A stretch of DNA of 64,000 nucleotides from Roseiarcus sp963782255 (GCA_963782255.1 CAWAIS010000001.1:4588001-4652000); one strand, 5' to 3'; positions 1-8,818 are shown, numbered from the stretch's first letter. Numbers and translations are program-made. The notes: generated by a model from the letters alone, not told the origin.

Positions 1-264
1 GTCCAGGCCTTCGCCGCGATGAACGCGACGCATGCGCGTGGAGACCGCAGCAAGAACCCAATGATGCATCAGACCCGGACAACGGACTACATCGTCCTGC
101 TTGCCGGAAGCGTTACACTTGTTCTCGACAAGGAGGAGCGGCAGCTTCAGCCATTCGACGTCGTGGTCCAGCGGGGAACCAACCACGCGTGGATCAATAC
201 GGGGGCCGAGGAAGCGGTGCTGATGGCGGTGCTCGTTGACGACGGTTCAGCGAGGGAAGCGTAA
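1..264 (+). CDS. Cupin-domain protein, C-terminal part (5' end outside window)
   Basis: The reading frame is open from base 1, so the start lies upstream of the window. The visible 87 residues contain a stretch reading YIVLLAGSVTLVLDKEE and later GTNHAWINTG. This is the usual second half of a small cupin: the hydrophobic strand, the acidic turn and the conserved N-H-x-W segment of the second cupin motif. Small single-cupin proteins bind a metal or small ligand, and many act as enzymes or as sensor domains of regulators. The substrate cannot be read from this fragment. It converges on the LysE-type gene on the other strand. Confidence 0.7.
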   Translation, partial: VQAFAAMNATHARGDRSKNPMMHQTRTTDYIVLLAGSVTLVLDKEERQLQPFDVVVQRGTNHAWINTGAEEAVLMAVLVDDGSAREA

Positions 265-274
265 AGAGGCGCCC

Positions 275-913
275 TCACGCCGTCCGCCGCATGGCCCCGC
301 CCGCCGCGTCGGCGATCGAGCGGGCGCCGAACAGGATGAAAATGACGCCGACGACCCGCGTCACCGCGAGCCCATGCGTCAGGAAGAACTTCCGCACCGC
401 CGGCAGCCCGGCGGCGAAGATCAAGACCGCGTCCGCAAGGAGAAAGCCGGCGAAGGCCGCGACGAACATCTGCGGCGCGTCCGTCGCGTGCAGCGCGCCG
501 ATATAGGGCGCGACGATCGCCGAAAACATCGCGAGCGCGACCGGATAGGATTTCGGATTGGTGAGCCCGAAGGCCATGCCGGTCGCAAGCGGCCGCTGCG
601 CGCCAATCGTCTTCGGCGGCGCGCCCTTCCGGGTCATGACCGCCCGGACGCCGAGATAGATGAGATAGAGGCCGCACACGACGCCGAGCATTTGGAACAA
701 AGCCGGGCCGATCCGGTTGGCGCCGACGATCGCCGCGACCGCGAGCGCGCCCCAAACCACGTCGCCGATCAGATGGCCGCAGATGAAATACGCGCCGGAT
801 GCGCGCCCGCGCGAGGCGGCCAAGGTGAAGAGCGCGAGGAACGCCGGTCCGGGCGTGACGACGTAGAGAAAGGCGGCGATCAGGGTGGCGACGAGGATCT
901 GCGGGTCGGTCAT
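275..913 (-). CDS. LysE-family amino acid exporter
   Basis: A 212-residue hydrophobic protein of the LysE/RhtB translocator family. The N-terminus (MTDPQILVATLIAAF, then VVTPGPAF) carries the family's TPGP motif, and about six membrane segments follow, which is the normal size and topology. These inner-membrane carriers export amino acids or related small molecules by exchange with protons; the substrate is not predictable here. The start at 913 is chosen because GGAGG lies five bases upstream. A longer frame reaches 1033, but its extra 40 residues are Arg-rich and unlike the family. Confidence 0.88.
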   Translation of the reverse strand: MTDPQILVATLIAAFLYVVTPGPAFLALFTLAASRGRASGAYFICGHLIGDVVWGALAVAAIVGANRIGPALFQMLGVVCGLYLIYLGVRAVMTRKGAPPKTIGAQRPLATGMAFGLTNPKSYPVALAMFSAIVAPYIGALHATDAPQMFVAAFAGFLLADAVLIFAAGLPAVRKFFLTHGLAVTRVVGVIFILFGARSIADAAGGAMRRTA

Positions 914-1276
914 GCTTGCCTCCGTGACAGAGGCCCATATCGATAGGCGCGCTACCATGGGTCGGGTCGCGAAATTGTTCAAGAACGGACCAGCGAGTCG
1001 ACGCCGCCGCCGGCGGCCGTGACGCCTTCGCACTCAAACTGACGGGAGACCGTGCGCTATTACGGCGGCTGACTGGACACAGTTCGCCGCGCGGCACCCC
1101 GACCGCGTCGGGCGCCACGGAATTGGCGACACGCTTGAGAAAAAATCGCGCATGCCACATCGGCCGTCCCCCGGAGGGGACGTCAGGCGAATGACGACTT
1201 TAAAGGCTCGGCGCGCAAAGAAGGGCTTGGCCCGTTCATCGCGCGCCCTAGGCGCGCCGAACCATTTGGATGCGAA
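914..1276. other. Intergenic region, no gene seen
   Basis: These 363 bases lie upstream of the LysE-type gene and downstream of the small secreted-protein gene. They should hold the promoter of the former and the 3' end of the latter. No ORF with a credible start and composition was found, and no clear terminator hairpin with a T-run was seen. An imperfect GC palindrome lies near 1242-1258. Confidence 0.5.
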
Positions 1277-1684
1277 TCAAGGACCGCAGATGCGCCGGCC
1301 GTACTCGTCGCGATAGACGTGGCAGTGGCGCCGCGCCACGTATGCTGGACCCCCTGTGGCCACGCCAACGGCTCCCGAGGTGAGGGCGCCTGCAGCGCTG
1401 CCCAGGGCGCCGACAGCTGCGCCCACTGGACCGAACGGGCTTGGCGCGTAGTAGCCATATCCAGGCCAGTAGTAGCGATATCCAGGCGCGTAGCCGTAGT
1501 AGGCAGGATAGTCGGAGCCAATGCCGGGCTGGCCAGTCTGACCCTGCCCGTACCCGTAACCCTCGACGGTCGCCGGCGCCTGGCCGGCAGGCGCGCCCGT
1601 AACGGTGTCCTGGGCGAAGGCGGGAGCAGCGGCGAGGAATGCGCAAACCGCCGTCGACACGGCCGTTATCAACACGGTTCTCAT
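1277..1684 (-). CDS. Small secreted Gly/Tyr-rich protein
   Basis: A 135-residue protein of unknown function. It begins with a clear signal peptide (MRTVLITAVSTAVCAFLAAA, cleaved near AFA-QDT). The mature part has a Tyr/Gly/Pro-rich stretch (YPAYYGYAPGYRYYWPGYGYY), a small hydrophobic Gly/Ala segment, and a C-terminus with two cysteines (HCHVYRDEYGRRICG). Similar short Tyr/Gly-rich exported proteins are common in Hyphomicrobiales and are probably envelope-associated. The start at 1684 is favoured over 1696 because GGAG lies about seven bases upstream of it. Confidence 0.7.
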   Translation of the reverse strand: MRTVLITAVSTAVCAFLAAAPAFAQDTVTGAPAGQAPATVEGYGYGQGQTGQPGIGSDYPAYYGYAPGYRYYWPGYGYYAPSPFGPVGAAVGALGSAAGALTSGAVGVATGGPAYVARRHCHVYRDEYGRRICGP

Positions 1685-1852
1685 CAAAAACTCCATTTGG
1701 CTGCGCGCGCGTTAAGGAGGCGTCCCCTTGCTGCGCGCGTGTTGGACCAATTTTCGACCCCCTCAACAACGGACGCCGCCCGTCTTCGTTCCCGCGAGGA
1801 TCGGCCGGCTCGCCTCGATGTGACCAAGGGCGCCGCTTGGCCGGCAGAGCCC

Positions 1853-1881
1853 CGAGCTGGACCCCCGCTTTCGCGGGGGTG
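1853..1881. repeat. Short GC-rich hairpin repeat downstream of mutS
   Basis: A near-perfect hairpin with stem CCCCCGC/GCGGGGG and a TTTC loop, framed by GAGCTGGA and GTGACAGA. A diverged copy of the same unit (CTGGACCCCGCTTCCGGGGGTGAC) lies at 32971-32994. This is a dispersed intergenic repeat type. Here it sits just beyond the mutS stop and could slow transcription, although it lacks a T-run. Confidence 0.55.
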
Positions 1882-1932
1882 ACAGACCCCAAACATCTCT
1901 TCCCGACCGGCCATCGTTTCAGGCGCGCGCCC

Positions 1933-4623
1933 TCACCCCTGCCCCTCTCCCGCCAGCCGCCTCAAGGCATAGAGCGCGTCCAGCGCCTCGCGCGGGGTCA
2001 TGGCGTCGGGATCGAGCGCCGACATCGCCTCGCGCAGTTCGTCGTGCGCGGGCTGAGGCTTCGGCGGCTCGTAGGAGAAGAGCGGTAGAGAATCGAGCGT
2101 GCCGCTCGGGCGCGACGCCTCGAGATCGGCCAGCACTTTTCGCGCGCGCTTGACGACGGACGCCGGCAAGCCCGCGAGCTTCGCGACCTGGATGCCGTAC
2201 GAGCGGTCCGCCGCTCCCGCGACGACCTCGTGCAGGAAGACAAGGCTCCCCTTGAATTCGCTGACGCGCATGGTGAGGTTCGTGAGACGCGGCAACGTCT
2301 CGGCAAGCTGGGTCAATTCGTGGAAATGCGTCGCGAACAGCGCGCGCGAGCGGTTGACCGCGCTCAAGTGCTCGACGCAGGCGTAGGCGATCGAGAGCCC
2401 GTCGAAGGTCGCCGTGCCTCGCCCGATCTCGTCCAGGATCACGAGCGAGCGCGACGTCGCCTGGTTGAGGATCGCCGCGGTCTCGACCATTTCCACCATG
2501 AAGGTCGAGCGTCCGCGCGCGAGATCGTCCGCCGCGCCGACGCGCGAGAACAGGCGATCGACGACGCCGATATGCGCGCGCGCCGCGGGCACGTGCGACC
2601 CCAACTGCGCGACCAACGCGATCAACGCGTTCTGGCGAAGAAAGGTGGACTTGCCCGCCATGTTGGGGCCGGTGACGACGGCGATGCGGCCGCCGTCGGC
2701 GACGTCGCCGGAAAGATCGCAGTCGTTGGCGACGAACGGCTCGCCGGCCGCCTTCAGCGCCGCCTCGACCACGGGATGCCGTCCGCCTTGAATGCGAAAG
2801 GCGAGCGAAGCGTCGACGACGGGCCGCGTCCACTCGCGCTTGACGGCGATTTCGGCGAGCGCGGCGGCGACGTCGATGTCCGCGATCGCCGCGCCGAAGC
2901 CGCGTAAGGCTTCGCTCTCGGCGAGACATGCCTGCCGCAGCCGCTCGAACGCGTCGAGTTCGAGCGCGAGCGCGCGTTCCGCCGACGAGGCGATCCGCGC
3001 CTCGAGGTCGACCAGCGCGGCGGTCGTGAAGCGCAGCGCGCCCGCCATCGTCTGGCGATGGATGAAGGTCGCGCTCAGCGGCGGCTTGAGCATCGCCTCG
3101 CCCTGCGCCTGCGGTGTCTCGATGTAATAGCCAAGCACGTTGTTATGCTTGATCTTGAGCTGGCGGACGGCGGTTTCTTGCGCGTAAGAGGCCTGCATCT
3201 CGGCGATGACGCGGCGGGTCTCGTCGCGCAAAGCCCGCGCCTCGTCGAGCGGGCTGAGCGCGCCCGCGCGCACGAAGCCGCCGTCGCGCTTCACGAGCGG
3301 CAGTTCGTCGGCGAGCATCGCCTCGAGATCGCGCGAGAGGGCGCCGCAATCCGCGCGCAGGAGGGCGTAGCTGCGCAGGAGACCGGCGGGCAGTTCGTCC
3401 GCAGCGTCAAGAATGCGCGCGAGTTCATGCGCCGCCGCGAGGCCGTCGCGGATCGCGGCGAGGTCGCGCGGGCCGGCGCGATCGAGACTGAGGCGCGACA
3501 GGGACCGCAGGAAATCGGGCGCGCCGGCGAGCGCGCGCCGCAAGGCTTCGCGAATCGGCGCCGCCTCGACGAGGAAATCGAGCGAGTCGAGCCGCTGGTT
3601 GATCGCCTCGGGGTTGGTCAGCGGGCTCGCGAGCCGCTCGGCGATGAGGCGCGCGCCGGCGGGGGTCACGGTCAAATCGATCGTCGCGAGGAGCGAGCCC
3701 TCGCGCGCGCCGCTCAAGGTTCGCGTGAGCTCGAGATTCGCGCGCGTGGCGGCGTCGATCTCGAGGCTCGCGCCGCGCGCGCGCCGCGTCGGCGGGGAGA
3801 GCGCGGGCTCAGCCTCGAACTGGGTGCGCTTGACGTAGGCGAGCGCGAGCGCGAGAGCCGCGACCTCGGCGCGCGTGAAAGCGCCGAAACCGTCGAGCGT
3901 CTCGACGCCGTAGAACTCGCAGACCCTGCGCTCGGCGGCGGCGCTGTCGCCTGCTTCGCGCGCGAGCGGCGTCGCGGCTAAACGCATGTCCGCAACGAGC
4001 CGCTGGAAGGCGGGCTCGTCATAGAGCGCCTGCGCCGCGACGACCTCGCTCGGCTCGAGCCGCGCGATCTCCGCGGCGAGGCCCGCTTCATCGGCTTCGC
4101 TCAAGGAAACCGCGCCAGTCGAAAGATCGAGCGCCGCAAGCCCGTACGCCCATCGGCCGTCGCCTGCGCGGACGCGCTGCACGGCGACGAGGAGCCGCGC
4201 GCGGCCCGGCTCCAAGAGTCGCTCCTCGGTGATCGTGCCGGGGGTCACGAGCCGGATCACTTCGCGCTTGACCACGGATTTCGCGCCGCGCTTCTTCGCC
4301 TCCGCCGGGTCCTCGATCTGCTCGCACACCGCGACCCGGAGCCCGAGCGCGATCAGGCGGTTCAGATAGTCGTCGGCGCGCTCAACCGGCACGCCGCACA
4401 TTCGGATGTCCTGGCCGTCATGCTTGCCCCGCTTCGTGAGCACGATGCCGAGCGCACGGCTCGCAATCTCCGCGTCTTCGAAGAAGAGCTCGTAGAAGTC
4501 GCCCATCCGGTAGAACAGGAGACAGTCGGGATTGGCGGACTTGATCTCGAAATACTGCGCCATCATCGGCGTCAGCCGGGGCGCTGCGTTTTCGGCGTCG
4601 GTTTGAGCGCGGGAGACATCCAT
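1933..4623 (-). CDS. mutS: DNA mismatch repair protein MutS
   Basis: Recognises base mismatches and small loops in DNA and starts methyl-independent or nick-directed repair together with MutL. About 896 residues, a normal length. The N-terminal mismatch-binding domain has the FYE motif (MGDFYELFFED, residues 40-50). The ABC-type ATPase domain carries Walker A (TGPNMAGKST, about residue 654) and Walker B (VILDEIGRGTATFDG, about 730). The second residue of the usual DELGRG motif is Ile rather than Leu, a conservative change. The start at 4623 is chosen by family alignment; no strong ribosome-binding site is visible, and an in-frame start at 4683 would add 20 residues. It is transcribed leftwards like the gene upstream of it. 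Confidence 0.97.
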   Translation of the reverse strand: MDVSRAQTDAENAAPRLTPMMAQYFEIKSANPDCLLFYRMGDFYELFFEDAEIASRALGIVLTKRGKHDGQDIRMCGVPVERADDYLNRLIALGLRVAVCEQIEDPAEAKKRGAKSVVKREVIRLVTPGTITEERLLEPGRARLLVAVQRVRAGDGRWAYGLAALDLSTGAVSLSEADEAGLAAEIARLEPSEVVAAQALYDEPAFQRLVADMRLAATPLAREAGDSAAAERRVCEFYGVETLDGFGAFTRAEVAALALALAYVKRTQFEAEPALSPPTRRARGASLEIDAATRANLELTRTLSGAREGSLLATIDLTVTPAGARLIAERLASPLTNPEAINQRLDSLDFLVEAAPIREALRRALAGAPDFLRSLSRLSLDRAGPRDLAAIRDGLAAAHELARILDAADELPAGLLRSYALLRADCGALSRDLEAMLADELPLVKRDGGFVRAGALSPLDEARALRDETRRVIAEMQASYAQETAVRQLKIKHNNVLGYYIETPQAQGEAMLKPPLSATFIHRQTMAGALRFTTAALVDLEARIASSAERALALELDAFERLRQACLAESEALRGFGAAIADIDVAAALAEIAVKREWTRPVVDASLAFRIQGGRHPVVEAALKAAGEPFVANDCDLSGDVADGGRIAVVTGPNMAGKSTFLRQNALIALVAQLGSHVPAARAHIGVVDRLFSRVGAADDLARGRSTFMVEMVETAAILNQATSRSLVILDEIGRGTATFDGLSIAYACVEHLSAVNRSRALFATHFHELTQLAETLPRLTNLTMRVSEFKGSLVFLHEVVAGAADRSYGIQVAKLAGLPASVVKRARKVLADLEASRPSGTLDSLPLFSYEPPKPQPAHDELREAMSALDPDAMTPREALDALYALRRLAGEGQG

Positions 4624-4710
4624 GGGAGCAGGCAAGATAGCAAATCGGCGCACGACGCGCAGCGCGCCGGTTCCGCTATCCACGGGCGATTGTAAGGGCG
4701 CGCGCCCTCG

Positions 4711-5871
4711 TCAGGAGGCTGGCGCCGCCTGCAAGAGCCGCCGCGCCTTCATCGCCGTCGCGGCCATGGTGTAGCCGCCGTCGGCGCCGTCGACGAAATG
4801 GACGTGGCCGCGCTCCGTGATCGAGGGCACGAAGCAGGTCAGTTGCGCCGCCTTCTGGCGGAACACGCCCCAGCTTGCGAATTCGTCCGCCGCCGCCAGC
4901 CGCGCTTCGAGTTCGTCGGCGAATTTTTCCGTGCAATCGAGGGTCATGCGCAGGCCGTCCTCGAACTTGCGGAAATCCGCGTTGGCGGCGACGTCGGCCG
5001 CGTAGACGCCGGCGTCGAAGTCGCCCGATTTCAGCTTGAACGTGTGGAAGGCTAAGCGGAAGAGATAACCTGCGGCGGCGCTCGCGCGCGCCTTCATCTC
5101 CGAAGCGCCGGAGGCCCTCAACGCGCTGGCCTGGAGCGCGATCGCCTTGCCTGGCGTCGCGACGCGAAGCATTTCGAGCGTCACCGGCCGTTCGCTCTCA
5201 TGTCCTTCGAACGCCAGTTCGACGATGTCCTGCATGAGCGCCGAAAAGCGCGCGTCCTCGCCGCGCGGCGCGACGATCAGCGACAGGACGAGGCCGTGCT
5301 TCGCCGGCGCGACGCCCCAACGGCACGAGAGGCCGCTGAGGTCGGGCCGCGCGTCCGGAGGCGCGGGCGCAAGCGCATACTCGCCCCGCTTTGCCCGCTC
5401 TTCGAACCAGGCGAGGCCGCCGCCGGCGAACATTGCGTAGACGCTGTGCTTGGACGCGGCGTAGCGCGCGACCCTGGCGTCGCGTCCAGCGGCGCGAATA
5501 TCCGCGACTGGGATCATGGCTACGCGGAGATCGAGCTCAAACTCCGCCCGCGCGAAAGCCGCCATCGCCGCGAGCGCGCGAGCCGCGTCCGGCGCGTCGG
5601 AGGCCGACACGGCCAGACTCGCGCCGTCTCCGCCGAACACGAACGGAAACGGCCGCCGTTCGAGCGCGTTGGCGACCGCGGCGATCACGCCGGCGCCGAC
5701 CATGTTGACCGTCTTGTAGCGTCCTTCCGCGATTGCCGCGGTCGAGCCGACGACATCGGCGACCCCGACCGTCCAGCCGTCGGGCAGCGGCGCATAGTTC
5801 TTAAGCCGCACGACGTCGGCGAAATCGTCGAGAACCGGCAGCGAAGCATAGAAGTCACGGTCGTCGCTCAT
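4711..5871 (-). CDS. DUF3095-family protein (annotated as adenylate cyclase-like)
   Basis: A 386-residue soluble protein. Its N-terminal half has a cyclase-like core: VGVADVVGSTAAIAEGRYK followed by FPFVFGGDGASL, which recalls the xDxxGST and FGGDG segments of class III nucleotide cyclases. The whole length matches DUF3095 proteins, often named adenylate cyclases by homology. The function is not proven for the family, so cyclase activity is an inference. The downstream gene is mutS, 87 bp away, and thiD lies upstream. No signal peptide or membrane segment is present. Confidence 0.75.
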   Translation of the reverse strand: MSDDRDFYASLPVLDDFADVVRLKNYAPLPDGWTVGVADVVGSTAAIAEGRYKTVNMVGAGVIAAVANALERRPFPFVFGGDGASLAVSASDAPDAARALAAMAAFARAEFELDLRVAMIPVADIRAAGRDARVARYAASKHSVYAMFAGGGLAWFEERAKRGEYALAPAPPDARPDLSGLSCRWGVAPAKHGLVLSLIVAPRGEDARFSALMQDIVELAFEGHESERPVTLEMLRVATPGKAIALQASALRASGASEMKARASAAAGYLFRLAFHTFKLKSGDFDAGVYAADVAANADFRKFEDGLRMTLDCTEKFADELEARLAAADEFASWGVFRQKAAQLTCFVPSITERGHVHFVDGADGGYTMAATAMKARRLLQAAPAS

Positions 5872-5921
5872 CGTCCAGCGCTTGCCTCCACGCTGCAAAC
5901 TAGCGCATCCGTAGGCGAAAA

Positions 5922-6818
5922 TCAGCGTCGAAGCGACATCTGGAGCAATGGACCTGCGCCCCCTCCGAGCGTCACGTCGCGGCCTCGTTCGATCGCCTCG
6001 TTCACGAAGCCCTTGGCCAGGCGAACCGCCTCCGGCAACGCCATGCCGAGAACGCAATAGGCCGCGATCGCGCTCGACAGGGTGCAGCCGGTTCCGTGCA
6101 AGTTGTTCGAGGCGAGCTTCGGCGCCGCGAAGCGATGAAGAGCGGACGCCGTCACGAGGAGGTCGACCGCCTCGTCGCCCTCGAGATGGCCGCCCTTCAT
6201 GAGGACCGCGCGAGGCCCGAGCGCGACGAGCGCGCGCCCCTGCCGCGCCACGTCGGCTTCCGTTCGGGCGGCGGGTTCGTCGAGCAGCGCCGCCGCCTCG
6301 GCGAGATTGGGAGTGAGGCAATCGACCTCAGCCAAGAGCTTGGCCCGGATCGCATCGACGAAGCCCCTGCCTGAGAGCGCATCGCCGGAGGAAGCAGCCA
6401 TGACCGGGTCGTAGACGACGAAGGGCCTGTAGCCTTCTCCCCCCGTGGGAGAAGGTGGCCCGAAGGGCCGGATGAGGGGTCCGGCGCCCCTCATCCCCAA
6501 CCCCTCTCCCGCAAGGGGAGAGGGGGGCGATAGCCTCTCGGCCACCGCCGTTGCGATCTCCGCGCTCCCCAGCATGCCGATCTTGATCGCGGCGACCGCG
6601 AAATCGTCGAGAACCGCATCGAATTGCGCGGCGACGATCGCGGGCGGCGCGAGGTGGATGGCCCGCACGCCGTGTGTATTCTGCGCCGTCAGCGCGGTGA
6701 CGACGCTCGCGCCATAGACGCCGAGCGCGGCGAAAGTCCTCAGGTCCGCCTGCACGCCTGCGCCAGCGCCCGAGTCCGAGCCGGCGATTGCGAGCGCGAT
6801 TTGCGTTCTGGCGGTCAC
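5922..6818 (-). CDS. thiD: Hydroxymethylpyrimidine (phosphate) kinase ThiD with in-frame repeat insert
   Basis: Phosphorylates HMP and HMP-P to HMP-PP, the pyrimidine precursor of thiamine. The ribokinase-type fold is clear: AIAGSDSGAGAGVQADLRTF at the N-terminus and NLHGTGCTLSSAIAAY carrying the anion hole and catalytic Asp/Cys region near the C-terminus. The GTG start at 6818 overlaps the thiE stop (GTGA), so translation is coupled. At 298 residues the protein is about 30 longer than usual. The excess is a Pro/Gly-rich segment, about residues 97-131, encoded by the palindromic element at 6433-6526. It separates the AVAERL helix from the FVVYDPVMAASSG strand, in a surface-loop position. Confidence 0.93.
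   Translation of the reverse strand: MTARTQIALAIAGSDSGAGAGVQADLRTFAALGVYGASVVTALTAQNTHGVRAIHLAPPAIVAAQFDAVLDDFAVAAIKIGMLGSAEIATAVAERLSPPSPLAGEGLGMRGAGPLIRPFGPPSPTGGEGYRPFVVYDPVMAASSGDALSGRGFVDAIRAKLLAEVDCLTPNLAEAAALLDEPAARTEADVARQGRALVALGPRAVLMKGGHLEGDEAVDLLVTASALHRFAAPKLASNNLHGTGCTLSSAIAAYCVLGMALPEAVRLAKGFVNEAIERGRDVTLGGGAGPLLQMSLRR
6433..6526. repeat. Palindromic repeat inserted in frame in thiD
   Basis: Two adjoining hairpin units. The first is CCTTCTCC...GGGAGAAGG followed by TGGCCCGAAGGGCCGG. The second is CCCCTCTCCCGCAAGGGGAGAGGGG. The tail after the first hairpin (GGGAGAAGGTGGCCCG, then CCGGATGAGGG) is shared with the elements in thiE and thiO, so all three belong to one dispersed family. 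The insert keeps the thiD frame open. Confidence 0.85.
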
Positions 6819-7573
6819 GAGGGCCGGGTCGCCGCGATCCATTCCTTCACGCGCGCATGCGGGTCGGCGTTCAGCGTAATGTCGGTGACGACCGAAACAA
6901 TGTCCGCGCCAGCGGCGAGGCAGAGCTTTGCCCGCTCGGGGTTGAGCCCGCCGATCGCCACCAGGGGAATGGCGCCGACGCGGCGCTTCCACTCGCCGAT
7001 GCGCTCCAGGCCCTGCGGCGCGAAGGCCATGGCTTTCAGGATCGTCGGGTAGATCGGACCGAGCGCAACATAGTCGGGCTCGAGCGCGAGCGCGCGCTCG
7101 AGTTCCGCGTCGTCGTGCGTCGAGACGCCGACCTTCACGCCTGCTTTGCGGATGGCGGCGATGTCGGCGCCGTCCAGATCGCTTTGGCCGAGATGGACCC
7201 ATGGCGCGCGCTCAGCGATGGCGACGCGCCAATAATCGTTGACGACGAGTGTGGCGCCGGTTTTGGCGCACACGGCCAGCGCCGCCCGCGTCTCCCGCGC
7301 GATGGTCGCCTGGTCCTTGTCCTTCACGCGCAATTGCACGAGCTTTGCGCCGACGCCGACGAGCCGGGCGACCCACTCGGCGCTGTCGACAATCGGGTAG
7401 AAGGGATCGAGACTTGGCCGCCCCTCTCCCGCCTGCGGGAGAGGGCTGGGGTGAGGGCAAGCAGGCCTCCCCTCATCCGGACATTCGGGCCACCTTCTCC
7501 CGCATAGGGCGTCGAAAGACGCCCGTCTCTCGATGGGCTTTGCGGGAGAAGGGATTGGCGTCCGCCGCCTCAC
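6815..7573 (-). CDS. thiE: Thiamine phosphate synthase ThiE with repeat-encoded N-terminus
   Basis: Joins HMP-PP and thiazole phosphate carboxylate or thiazole phosphate to give thiamine phosphate. The family core begins at about residue 55 (DPFYPIVDSAEWVARL) and continues as the usual TIM-barrel, with VVNDYWRVA, VHLGQSDL, and VALGPIYPT plus VAIGGLNPE binding the phosphates. No ATG, GTG or TTG lies between the repeat and the core. The only credible start is the GTG at 7573, which overlaps the thiG stop in a GTGA. The first roughly 54 residues (rich in Pro, Arg and Gly) are therefore translated from palindromic repeat DNA at 7420-7554. Confidence 0.9.
   Translation of the reverse strand: MRRRTPIPSPAKPIERRASFDALCGRRWPECPDEGRPACPHPSPLPQAGEGRPSLDPFYPIVDSAEWVARLVGVGAKLVQLRVKDKDQATIARETRAALAVCAKTGATLVVNDYWRVAIAERAPWVHLGQSDLDGADIAAIRKAGVKVGVSTHDDAELERALALEPDYVALGPIYPTILKAMAFAPQGLERIGEWKRRVGAIPLVAIGGLNPERAKLCLAAGADIVSVVTDITLNADPHARVKEWIAATRPS
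7420..7459. repeat. Palindromic repeat unit in thiE N-terminal region
   Basis: Hairpin GCCCCTCTCCC...GGGAGAGGGC followed by TGGGGTGAGGGC. It is related to the second unit of the thiD insert and to the elements between thiC and thiO. Confidence 0.7.
7469..7554 (-). repeat. 86-bp palindromic element, copy in thiE
   Basis: The terminal arms TTCTCCCGC and GCGGGAGAA enclose an inner palindrome around GACGCC. It is almost identical, in opposite orientation, to 9611-9695 in thiO, with only a few mismatches over 85 bp. It is translated as part of the ThiE N-terminus. Confidence 0.88.
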
Positions 7574-8364
7574 GTCAGCACCGAGCGGCCGACCACCGGC
7601 GTCGAGGGCGCGGCCATGTCGCGCGGCTGCATCGGACCCGCGAGGAAGGCCGCGCGTCCCGCTTCGATCGCCTGGCCGAAGGCGCGCGCCATCGCGACCG
7701 GATCGCCCGCCTTGGCCACCGCCGTGTTGAGCAGGACGCCGTCGTAACCCAGCTCCATCGCCGCCGCCGCTTGCGACGGCAGGCCGACGCCCGCGTCGAC
7801 GATCAGCGGAACTTCCGGGAAATGCGCGCGCAAAGCGCGCAGGCCGAACACGTTGTTGAGGCCCTTGCCCGAGCCGATCGGCGAGCCCCAGGGCATCAAG
7901 ACCTTGCAGCCGGCCTCGAGAAGCCGCTCGGCGACGACGAGGTCCTCGGTCGTGTACGGAAACACCTCGAACCCCTCGGCCGACAGGATGCGCGCAGCCT
8001 CGACGAGGCCGAACACGTCGGGCTGCAAGGTATCGGCCTCACCGATCACTTCGAGCTTGACCCAGGCCGTGCCGAACGCCTCGCGCGCCATCATGGCCGT
8101 CGTGACCGCCTCTTTCACGCTGTAGCAGCCGGCGGTGTTGGGCAGCACGCGCGCGCCGATGTCGCGGATGAGCCGCCAGAAGTCCTGCCCCTCCTTGAGC
8201 CGCGCCAACTCGCGCCTGAGCGACACGGTGACGATCTCCGCTCCGCTTGCGCGCACGGCGTCCGCGAGGATCGCGGGCGAGGGATATTGCGACGTGCCGA
8301 GCATGAGGCGCGAGCGGAGGGTCGCGCCGTAGAGGGTGAGGTCGGAGGATTGGGTCATGGTCAT
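7570..8364 (-). CDS. thiG: Thiazole synthase ThiG
   Basis: Forms the thiazole phosphate ring from deoxyxylulose phosphate, dehydroglycine and ThiS-thiocarboxylate. The 264-residue (beta/alpha)8 protein has the LMLGTSQYPSP start and the Schiff-base lysine in AWVKLEVIGE. It also has LMPWGSPIGSGKGL, and the phosphate site VDAGVGLPSQAA with LLNTAVAKAGDPVAMA. The dehydroglycine partner is supplied by ThiO, encoded upstream in the same operon. A start at 8358 is also possible. The stop overlaps the thiE start, and the upstream orf ends one base before the 8364 start, so the genes are translationally coupled. Confidence 0.96.
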   Translation of the reverse strand: MTMTQSSDLTLYGATLRSRLMLGTSQYPSPAILADAVRASGAEIVTVSLRRELARLKEGQDFWRLIRDIGARVLPNTAGCYSVKEAVTTAMMAREAFGTAWVKLEVIGEADTLQPDVFGLVEAARILSAEGFEVFPYTTEDLVVAERLLEAGCKVLMPWGSPIGSGKGLNNVFGLRALRAHFPEVPLIVDAGVGLPSQAAAAMELGYDGVLLNTAVAKAGDPVAMARAFGQAIEAGRAAFLAGPMQPRDMAAPSTPVVGRSVLT

Positions 8365-8365
8365 G

Positions 8366-8818
8366 CTAAAATCGCGTTGAATTGGCTATCTCGATGTCTT
8401 GGCGCGCGGCCAAGCTGAAATCCTTCAGCGGATCGATTGCGTCGCCGGACTTCACCAGTTCGTGAATCTCCTTCAACGTCCTGTTGGGCGCACTATAAGT
8501 GTCGACCATCACACGCATGAGCTTTTCGCCGGCGGCGGCAGTCTCGGGGCGGCATAACACGCGCATCCTGCTGACCAGGGCGTAGAGCTCGACAAGCTCA
8601 GGGATCTTCGGCTCGTTCGAGGTCAGCGCCTCGCCGTAGACCCTCGAAGCCAAGACGATGAAGTCTCGGAAGAGCTCCTGCCGTCGCGCCAGATGGCTGG
8701 AAAGCAAACTGGCCTTCGCCGAAACGCTCTGACTGATCCACGTCGACAGGCCGGTCGTCAGCCCTCCGACCACCGATCCGGCGAGCGCCGACAAGGCCGA
8801 AAGGTAAGCAACGTCCAT
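8366..8818 (-). CDS. Hypothetical protein with N-terminal membrane segment, inside thi operon
   Basis: A 150-residue protein with one hydrophobic segment at residues 4-27 (YLSALSALAGSVVGGLTTGL) and then a helical soluble part. Proteins of this shape (MDVAY start, one TM, about 150 residues) occur widely as uncharacterised proteins in Hyphomicrobiales; this is from memory. It has no known thiamine role. It lies between thiS (98-bp gap) and thiG, ending one base before the thiG start, so it is co-transcribed with the thi genes. The function is unknown. Confidence 0.75.
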   Translation of the reverse strand: MDVAYLSALSALAGSVVGGLTTGLSTWISQSVSAKASLLSSHLARRQELFRDFIVLASRVYGEALTSNEPKIPELVELYALVSRMRVLCRPETAAAGEKLMRVMVDTYSAPNRTLKEIHELVKSGDAIDPLKDFSLAARQDIEIANSTRF

